This document shows positions 6,887 to 10,323 of a stretch of 10,323 bases of DNA, piece by piece. The notes below the pieces were generated by a model. It was not told the origin of the DNA and made no database searches. It was given only the letters and a program-made list of their open reading frames with translations. This DNA comes from Candidatus Thorarchaeota archaeon (GTDB taxonomy: Archaea; Asgardarchaeota; Thorarchaeia; Thorarchaeales; Thorarchaeaceae). The position numbers and the translations under genes are program-made. The number at the start of each line of letters is the position of its first letter. The stretch's first letter is position 1. The stretch spans positions 1-10,323 of the forward strand of contig JAEORN010000038.1 in NCBI GenBank assembly GCA_016840825.1, read 5' to 3'.

Positions 6887-7360
6887 TTAGATAACTGTGG
6901 AGAGAAAAGATCCTGCTATGTATGTTATTAGAACAACAATGATAGCAATTGCAAGATGTTCAAAGACAACTCGTAGCACATTTTCTTCCTGCGATTGAGC
7001 TAAGAATATGTTAAACACAGTCATAATCGCAAGACCCCAGATGATGTCTACTGGGACCGCAATATCAAGAGGGAAGAACCAAATCGGAATTACAAAAGTT
7101 AGAGCAAATATAAACTTGGTCAAGAAAGTGGCCATGGTCGCTTCCCAGACGTCTTTTCTTTTATGTACACCCTCAGATTCCTCAGATACGTGCATAGCGA
7201 CCGCATCGGAGAAGGCGTCAGCTATAGCAATTGCTACAATGGCGGCTATTACAGCCAAACGAGAACTAGTGCTTGCATTTACACCGACAATCATTCCTAA
7301 TGTTGTTATCACACCAGATGTCAGACCAAAGCTAAGACCCTTCTTGATTGAAACACTCAT
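6887..7360 (-). CDS. VIT1/CCC1-like membrane protein, putative metal transporter
   Basis: A 157-aa polytopic membrane protein with about five hydrophobic segments (roughly 9-28, 33-55, 76-97, 103-122, 131-155). The first helix has GLTSGVITTLGMIVGV (12-27), like the opening helix of VIT1/CCC1 iron and manganese transporters. The second ends in IADAFSDAVAMHVSEESE (46-63), which corresponds in position to the conserved acidic stretch after helix 2 in that family. A polar loop, HKRKDVWEA, follows. It is shorter than typical VIT1 proteins (about 230-250 aa) and lacks their long cytosolic metal-binding domain, so metal transport is a family-level guess. ATG at 7360 has no ribosome binding site; the self-complementary CCTATAGG (7384-7391) is centred about 27 nt upstream and may be the TATA element. 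It diverges from the Bat-type regulator across 193 bp, so it could be a target. Confidence 0.72.
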   Translation of the reverse strand: MSVSIKKGLSFGLTSGVITTLGMIVGVNASTSSRLAVIAAIVAIAIADAFSDAVAMHVSEESEGVHKRKDVWEATMATFLTKFIFALTFVIPIWFFPLDIAVPVDIIWGLAIMTVFNIFLAQSQEENVLRVVFEHLAIAIIVVLITYIAGSFLSTVI

Positions 7361-7503
7361 GACACATCTTCGAGATACACTAACCTATAGGTGTTGCTTG
7401 AAAAACAGGTGATTCGCGAGAAATGGTGGGCTAGGAGGGAGTTGGTGGAGGATTTCTTTTCTTAGACAGGAATAAATCATATCATTTAGTTTTCAAAGCT
7501 CCA

Positions 7504-7517
7504 CCGACATGTGTCGG
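7504..7517. promoter_or_regulatory. 14-bp perfect palindrome upstream of regulator TATA, candidate operator
   Basis: CCGACATGTGTCGG is perfectly self-complementary: arms CCGACA and TGTCGG around a TG dinucleotide, with the palindrome otherwise exact on both sides. It ends 6 nt before the TATA-like box of the Bat-type gene, in the zone where archaeal activators or repressors bind next to the BRE. Autoregulation, or control of the divergent membrane gene, is possible. Confidence 0.45.
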
Positions 7518-7523
7518 GAGAGT

Positions 7524-7532
7524 TCATATATC
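7524..7532 (+). promoter_or_regulatory. TATA-like box for the Bat-type regulator
   Basis: TCATATATC is centred 26 nt before the ATG at 7554, and no ribosome binding site lies between them. This fits a leaderless transcript. Confidence 0.6.
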
Positions 7533-7553
7533 ATTAGAATGTAATTACGAGTT

Positions 7554-8279
7554 ATGCCACTATTCGAAGTTGTCTTCAGAGCGTTCTATGATAATCCCTT
7601 CAGCAAAATCACAGAGAACAATCCCTCTGTGCAGCTATATCAGTGGTGTAACGACCACCATGACGTTATTGAGCTAGTAATGCAGAAGCCGGAAGATTAT
7701 GGAAAGGTACGTGATGGGTTCTCAAAATCTGTTGAGATTATTGATGAGATAGATAATGGTGCCAACATGCATGTCATCACCAGAATGTGTGCTTGCGGAG
7801 GTTCCGGCACTGTAACCAGCTTCCTCAATGATCCTAGCCTTCTTGTGATACCACCTATAGCCTATGAGGATGGTTGGGAGTACCTCAGGGTGATTGCATT
7901 TAGACATGAGAGTATATCAAAGCTGCTCACAAAGTTACGTGGAGCTGGTATCAACGTAGAGATTCTTAGGAAGACTCCATTTGACGGATATATTGCAAGT
8001 TCGTTGACCCTATCAACAGATACACTATTCTCAGGATTGACAGAGAAACAGACGGATGCCCTTCTGACAGCATATGCGCAGGGCTACTTCAGATTTCCAC
8101 GAGGGTCAGACCTTCAGACCATTGCATCAAAGGAGAAGATAAGCAGGACCACCTTTTTGGAACATCTTAAGAAAGCTGAGAACAAAATCATCACAGCACT
8201 CATACCACACATTCAGCTATTCAGGAAGATACCTCAGGAACGGAAAAACTCTATGCGCCTTGTAATTAATGCTAGTTAG
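7554..8279 (+). CDS. Bat-type (HTH_10) transcriptional regulator
   Basis: A 241-aa cytoplasmic DNA-binding protein. The C-terminal block LTEKQTDALLTAYAQGYF (162-179), with IASKEKISRTTFLEHLKKAE (190-209), is the HTH_10 helix-turn-helix of the bacterioopsin-activator (Bat) family. The N-terminal 160 residues are not a PAS or GAF domain that I recognise. They contain WCNDHHD (31-37) and MCACGG (78-83), so Cys32, His35, His36, Cys79 and Cys81 could bind a metal or respond to redox state. Residues 95-145 look like an alternating beta-alpha fold. Length is ordinary for archaeal stand-alone Bat-like regulators. The start is supported by the TATA-like box 26 nt upstream. The gene is divergent from the VIT-like transporter and convergent with the DUF3795 gene. 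DNA-binding role firm; ligand and targets unknown. Confidence 0.88.
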   Translation: MPLFEVVFRAFYDNPFSKITENNPSVQLYQWCNDHHDVIELVMQKPEDYGKVRDGFSKSVEIIDEIDNGANMHVITRMCACGGSGTVTSFLNDPSLLVIPPIAYEDGWEYLRVIAFRHESISKLLTKLRGAGINVEILRKTPFDGYIASSLTLSTDTLFSGLTEKQTDALLTAYAQGYFRFPRGSDLQTIASKEKISRTTFLEHLKKAENKIITALIPHIQLFRKIPQERKNSMRLVINAS

Positions 8280-8330
8280 GTGTCCAATCCTAAGTATATG
8301 ATTGATATATCTCTCCCTGCAGCTGTTCCC

Positions 8331-8354
8331 ATAGCTTAGAGCGCTCTATGCTAT
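8331..8354. repeat. 24-bp near-perfect palindrome between convergent genes
   Basis: A 12-bp perfect core, TAGAGCGCTCTA (8337-8348), is flanked by ATAGC (8331-8335) and GCTAT (8350-8354). These pair with each other across a single T/T mismatch, so 11 of 12 positions are complementary. It spans the stop of the DUF3795 gene and lies 52 bp after the regulator's stop. As RNA it would form a hairpin from either strand, so a bidirectional terminator or 3'-end processing site is possible. No T-run follows it. Confidence 0.5.
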
Positions 8355-8699
8355 TCTGTTGATCGACTTCCTAGTTTCTTCGAGATTCTCTCTGGCTACT
8401 GGCTCGTCTGCCAGGAATCTTTCGAGATTCTCACATTGATAGTCACTACAGTAAGCACAGGTATCTATACCTCGTTTCATGGCGCAAGGTCGTATCAGAC
8501 AGATCATCCGGCACCAACCAGATATTCTCTGCGACTGACATCCGTCACAGTCAATATCCTGTAATGTGAATTCGGTCTTATGTTCTCGAGTCCACCGCTC
8601 GGCTATCTTCTTCTTGCGTTCCAAATCCTCAGCTTGAGTTGCTATGAATGCTTCACATTTGCTGCAGTCTAGACCACAGTAGGCAATGTTTTCAGACAT
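8346..8699 (-). CDS. DUF3795 Cys-rich zinc-finger-like protein
   Basis: A 117-aa protein with eleven cysteines (8, 12, 15, 51, 54, 63, 67, 72, 81, 84, 89). The order matches DUF3795: an N-terminal YCGLDCSKCEAF (7-18), a central CDGC (51-54), then WCRMICLIRPCAMKRG (62-77) and CAYCSDYQCENLERF (81-95). The family is common in archaea and anaerobic bacteria. Its function is not established; the Cys pairs suggest bound zinc or an iron-sulfur cluster. ATG at 8699 is preceded by GGTGA (8709-8713, 9-nt spacing). It follows the 71-aa gene by 22 bp on the same strand and is probably cotranscribed with it. Its last bases lie within the near-perfect palindrome at 8331-8354. Family call firm. Confidence 0.9.
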   Translation of the reverse strand: MSENIAYCGLDCSKCEAFIATQAEDLERKKKIAERWTREHKTEFTLQDIDCDGCQSQRISGWCRMICLIRPCAMKRGIDTCAYCSDYQCENLERFLADEPVARENLEETRKSINRIA

Positions 8700-8721
8700 G
8701 ACTCTATTTCACCTTCCGAAT

Positions 8722-8937
8722 CTATCGAATGAAGGACATTCTGTAGGCTAATGCCATACCGAGAGCCTTTGTACGTTCTAGTTGACGAATTGCTTCTTCA
8801 AACGCGAGATATTTGAGTAGTTCAGTAGAACCTTCATCATAGGTATCAATCTGTTTTGAAACATCTATTGTCCTGATTCTACTGGGAGGGGATATTTCCG
8901 CACAAACAAGTGATTGTTGGTTCTGTGTACATTCCAT
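8722..8937 (-). CDS. Hypothetical 71-aa protein
   Basis: Begins at ATG 8937, MECTQNQQSLVCAE, just 4 nt after GGTGAT (8942-8947), a good match to the 3' end of archaeal 16S rRNA; this decides the start over an in-frame GTG at 8991. The first 25 residues are polar with two Cys (3 and 12). Residues about 38-66, with LLKYLAFEEAIRQLERTKA, look like one amphipathic helix. I recognise no family. The gene is followed after 22 bp by the DUF3795 gene and preceded, 5 bp upstream, by the stop of a possible 43-aa frame, an operon-like arrangement. It may be a partner of the DUF3795 protein, but nothing in the sequence shows this. Confidence 0.6.
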   Translation of the reverse strand: MECTQNQQSLVCAEISPPSRIRTIDVSKQIDTYDEGSTELLKYLAFEEAIRQLERTKALGMALAYRMSFIR

Positions 8938-8942
8938 CTTTA

Positions 8943-9074
8943 TCACCAATGGATTAGAAGCAAAGAAATGGCATAACCTTTGTACCGACACGTGACGGCG
9001 GAAGTTGTTCCATAACTTTGATCAAACATCGGAAGAAAACTGCAGGTGGACTGATTTGAACACATTTTGACCAT
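8943..9074 (-). CDS. Possible 43-aa Cys-containing small protein
   Basis: A short frame from ATG 9074 (or ATG 9065) to TGA at 8943. The product has MCSNQSTCSFLPMF near the start and TCRYKGY near the end. The C-x5-C-x-F beginning and a later Cys before a Lys-Gly-Tyr motif loosely recall tiny archaeal zinc-binding proteins, but the fourth expected Cys is absent. Its TGA sits inside the ribosome binding site of the 71-aa gene, with 5 bp between them, and it begins 24 bp after the stop of the 90-aa gene. The spacing favours a real cistron. The lack of a ribosome binding site and the missing Cys argue against it. Confidence 0.35.
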   Translation of the reverse strand: MVKMCSNQSTCSFLPMFDQSYGTTSAVTCRYKGYAISLLLIHW

Positions 9075-9080
9075 TCTTGA

Positions 9081-9093
9081 TTTAAAAAACAAA
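9081..9093 (-). terminator. T-rich tract after the 90-aa gene
   Basis: Just past the stop of the 90-aa gene the minus strand reads TTGTTTTTTAAA. Archaeal RNA polymerase stops on such oligo-T runs without needing a hairpin. It could end or weaken transcription into the downstream cluster. Confidence 0.4.
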
Positions 9094-9098
9094 CAATC

Positions 9099-9371
9099 TC
9101 ATCTGCGAGTATCTGTCATCAGAAACTCTTGAAATAATTTCAACAATCGTAGAAGACGGAGATGTATCTCATTTTTTTCCTCCCTTCTTTGACTGAGAAG
9201 TTCTTGAAGTTGCGGACTTTCTATTAAGGTTTCAAGGGCAGACTCTAATTCCTTGCCTAGAGAACGTATTGCATACAGAGTAGGAACAGGAATTCCTTGT
9301 GAGGTGAATCCATTAAGGAGAGTAACTGGAAGTGCTTCTTCTGGATTAAGTGGATCTTGATGTAGATTCAA
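9099..9371 (-). CDS. Hypothetical 90-aa helical protein
   Basis: Starts at TTG 9371, supported by AGGTGAT (9376-9382) 4 nt upstream, the same signal and spacing as the 71-aa gene. The first 35 residues are Pro- and Leu-rich (DPLNPEEALPVTLLNGF). From about residue 40 the chain is charged and helical (ELESALETLIES, then LLSQRREEKNEIHLRLLRLL), with heptad-like leucines that suggest a short coiled coil or helical bundle. No family recognised; no signal peptide or membrane segment. It heads the minus-strand cluster ending in the DUF3795 gene. A TATA-like GTATACAAT near 9425-9433 would give a leader of about 30 nt. Within that leader, GGATGAT (9394-9400) and ATCATCC (9417-9423) could form a hairpin. 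Confidence 0.6.
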   Translation of the reverse strand: MNLHQDPLNPEEALPVTLLNGFTSQGIPVPTLYAIRSLGKELESALETLIESPQLQELLSQRREEKNEIHLRLLRLLKLFQEFLMTDTRR

Positions 9372-9580
9372 TTATATCACCTAGAGGAAAGCAGGATGAT
9401 TCTCTATCGCTAGACGATCATCCATTGTATACTCATTAACCAGGATTATAATCACATATCAAAATCAAATAGTGTGTTAGATGGGATTCTTGGGACAATG
9501 GTCAGAACAGAGATATGAGTTAAACATATACTATTGAATGAGGGCCTACCCTACGGGAGAGTCTTCGACAAAATGAAAAA

Positions 9581-9679
9581 AGGATCTATAAGTTCAGTAT
9601 TGACTCCGATTTCTTGGGCTCCTTTGATGCTAGCTCAGTTGAGAACACCAAAATCATTACTTCTTGGGGTATGACCTCT
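9581..9679 (-). pseudogene. Flavodoxin/FMN-reductase-like N-terminal remnant
   Basis: One minus-strand frame with no start codon reads TPRSNDFGVLN, then a stop (TGA), then ASIKGAQEIGVNTELIDP. This resembles the N-terminal FMN-binding loop and first helix and strand of NADPH-dependent FMN reductases or iron-sulfur flavoproteins (typical pattern: Gly-Ser-Pro-Arg, Ser-Asn-Thr, a helix containing EGAKEAGAE, then VELIDL). The internal stop and the loss of the usual Cys-rich continuation after the Asp-Pro mean it could not make a working protein. The match is from memory over about 30 residues only. Confidence 0.4.
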
Positions 9680-9735
9680 CTATTTTCATAACTCTTACCA
9701 AGTTTCTTGTCACAAAAGAGACAAACAGGTTCCAA
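9586..9735 (-). CDS. Possible 49-aa CxxC micro-ORF
   Basis: From TTG 9735 the frame gives MEPVCLFCDKKLGKSYENRE and runs 49 residues to TAG at 9586. GAGG lies 4 nt before the TTG. One CxxC pair followed by a Lys-rich turn looks like the first knuckle of a small zinc ribbon, but no second Cys pair follows. The C-terminal half overlaps, in another frame, the flavodoxin-like remnant, so both cannot be original coding sequence over that part. It may be a broken zinc-ribbon gene or chance. Confidence 0.25.
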   Translation of the reverse strand: MEPVCLFCDKKLGKSYENREVIPQEVMILVFSTELASKEPKKSESILNL

Positions 9736-9823
9736 ATTTCCTCGTCCCTTGAAACCGCCTATTGTCTAAGATGAAAAGAAGACGCAAATATTGTATTCAT
9801 AGCGATTGTTCTATCTGATAACG

Positions 9824-9832
9824 AAATTTATC
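9824..9832 (+). promoter_or_regulatory. TATA-like box for the oxidoreductase gene
   Basis: AAATTTATC is centred about 26 nt before position 9854, close to the first possible ATG at 9860. This spacing fits a transcript with a very short leader. Confidence 0.4.
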
Positions 9833-9874
9833 TATGAGAATCTAGTCAATTGTCAAAAGATGTGTGTGAGTCAA

Positions 9875-10323
9875 ATGATAAAGACAAGAGTAACTGAGAT
9901 ATTGGGATGTAAATATCCGATTATAGCAGGGACCATGGCAAGAATTTCTAATCCCGAATTTGTCGCGGCAGCTAGTAATGCTGGTGCCTGTGCTGTATTA
10001 GCCAGTGCAAATTATAAAACTCCTGATGAACTACGTGATGCAATCAAAAAGACTCAATCTCTAACAGATCAACCATTTGCAGTCAATATCAATTTGTTCC
10101 CCGCGTTGATGCCTCAAGACAAGCTAGAAGATTATGTGGATGCTACATTAGCTGAGGGTGTGAAAATCATTGAAACAAGTGGTCACAAAGCTCCAGAGGA
10201 TTTAGTTCCTAAATTCAGGGATGGAGGCGCCATCTGGATTCACAAATGTGCGGGAGTAAGATACGCGATAAAGGGAGCATCCCTAGGTGCTGATATGATA
10301 ACGGTTGTTGGATACGAGAATGG
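9875..10323 (+). CDS. Nitronate monooxygenase-like FMN oxidoreductase, partial (C-terminus beyond window)
   Basis: The first 149 residues of an FMN-dependent TIM-barrel enzyme of the nitronate monooxygenase (2-nitropropane dioxygenase) family. These enzymes oxidise alkyl nitronates; distant members have other or unknown substrates, and some are NADH:quinone reductases. Visible blocks: LGCKYPIIAGTMARISN (10-26, first strand and phosphate-side loop), FVAAASNAGACAVLAS (29-44), TDQPFAVNINL (64-74, strand 3), GVKIIETSG (95-103) and GADMITVVGYEN (138-149), which leads into the expected Gly-x-Glu-x-Gly-Gly-His motif just past the edge. ATG 9875 gives the family-like N-terminus MIKTRVTEILG. An in-frame ATG at 9860 would add MCVSQ and agrees better with the TATA-like box. 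No clear ribosome binding site separates them. It is transcribed alone here. Substrate unknown. Confidence 0.88.
   Translation, partial: MIKTRVTEILGCKYPIIAGTMARISNPEFVAAASNAGACAVLASANYKTPDELRDAIKKTQSLTDQPFAVNINLFPALMPQDKLEDYVDATLAEGVKIIETSGHKAPEDLVPKFRDGGAIWIHKCAGVRYAIKGASLGADMITVVGYEN

Larger units (their letters stand above)
9372..9859. other. Long intergenic region, mostly decayed sequence
   Basis: About 490 bp separate the 90-aa gene from the oxidoreductase gene. The 9372-9440 part holds the leader and promoter of the 90-aa gene. From 9581 to 9735 the minus strand carries two overlapping suspicious frames, listed separately. The 9440-9580 and 9736-9820 stretches show no frame or motif I can support. 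A TATA-like box for the oxidoreductase lies at 9824-9832. Confidence 0.5.

Noticed and set aside
7008..7412. 134-aa plus-strand frame opposite the VIT-like gene
   Set aside because: Antisense shadow of a membrane protein; the minus strand gives the helix pattern and the family motif.
8938..8991. 18-residue GTG extension of the 71-aa protein
   Set aside because: GGTGAT stands 4 nt before ATG 8937; no such signal precedes the GTG.
9573..9674. 33-aa plus-strand frame MKKGSISSVLTPIS...
   Set aside because: Antisense to the flavodoxin-like remnant; no ribosome binding site and no family-like pattern.

Overview
The window looks archaeal. It carries an archaeal-type Trm5 tRNA methyltransferase, a nucleotidyltransferase of a family I associate with archaea, a Bat-type (HTH_10) regulator and a Cys-rich DUF3795 protein. 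Some genes have GGAGG or GGTGAT ribosome binding sites. Others have a TATA-like box about 26-28 nt before the start codon and no such site, which suggests leaderless transcripts. The moderate GC content and this gene mix recall Asgard archaea, perhaps Thorarchaeia. That placement is an impression, not a demonstration. I see no tRNA, rRNA, CRISPR array or insertion sequence.

Layout. Positions 1-1785 hold two minus-strand genes: trm5, cut by the window edge, and a nucleotidyltransferase-like gene. A group-4 glycosyltransferase diverges from them (1820-3034). A small two-helix membrane protein (3095-3397, minus) lies back to back with an N-acyl-D-amino-acid deacylase (3547-5196, plus). The deacylase overlaps by 14 bp, tail to tail, a class-III PLP aminotransferase or racemase (5183-6604, minus). 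A spacer of about 280 bp holds a startless piece that looks like a C-terminal membrane anchor. A VIT/CCC1-like membrane protein (6887-7360, minus) then diverges from a Bat-type regulator (7554-8279, plus). A minus-strand cluster follows from 9371 down to 8346: a 90-aa protein, a possible 43-aa Cys protein, a 71-aa protein and the DUF3795 protein. About 490 bp of mostly decayed sequence comes next, with a flavodoxin-like remnant and a CxxC micro-ORF. The window ends in the 5' part of a nitronate monooxygenase-like gene.

The most coherent theme is D-amino-acid metabolism. The deacylase would release free D-amino acids from N-acyl-D-amino acids. The adjacent PLP enzyme belongs to a superfamily that includes archaeal amino-acid racemases as well as transaminases. 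Upstream of both genes is an inverted repeat with the same geometry (7-bp arms, 11-bp spacer, an A/T TATA-like core in the spacer), so common control is possible. A 14-bp perfect palindrome just upstream of the regulator's TATA-like box is a good candidate operator.
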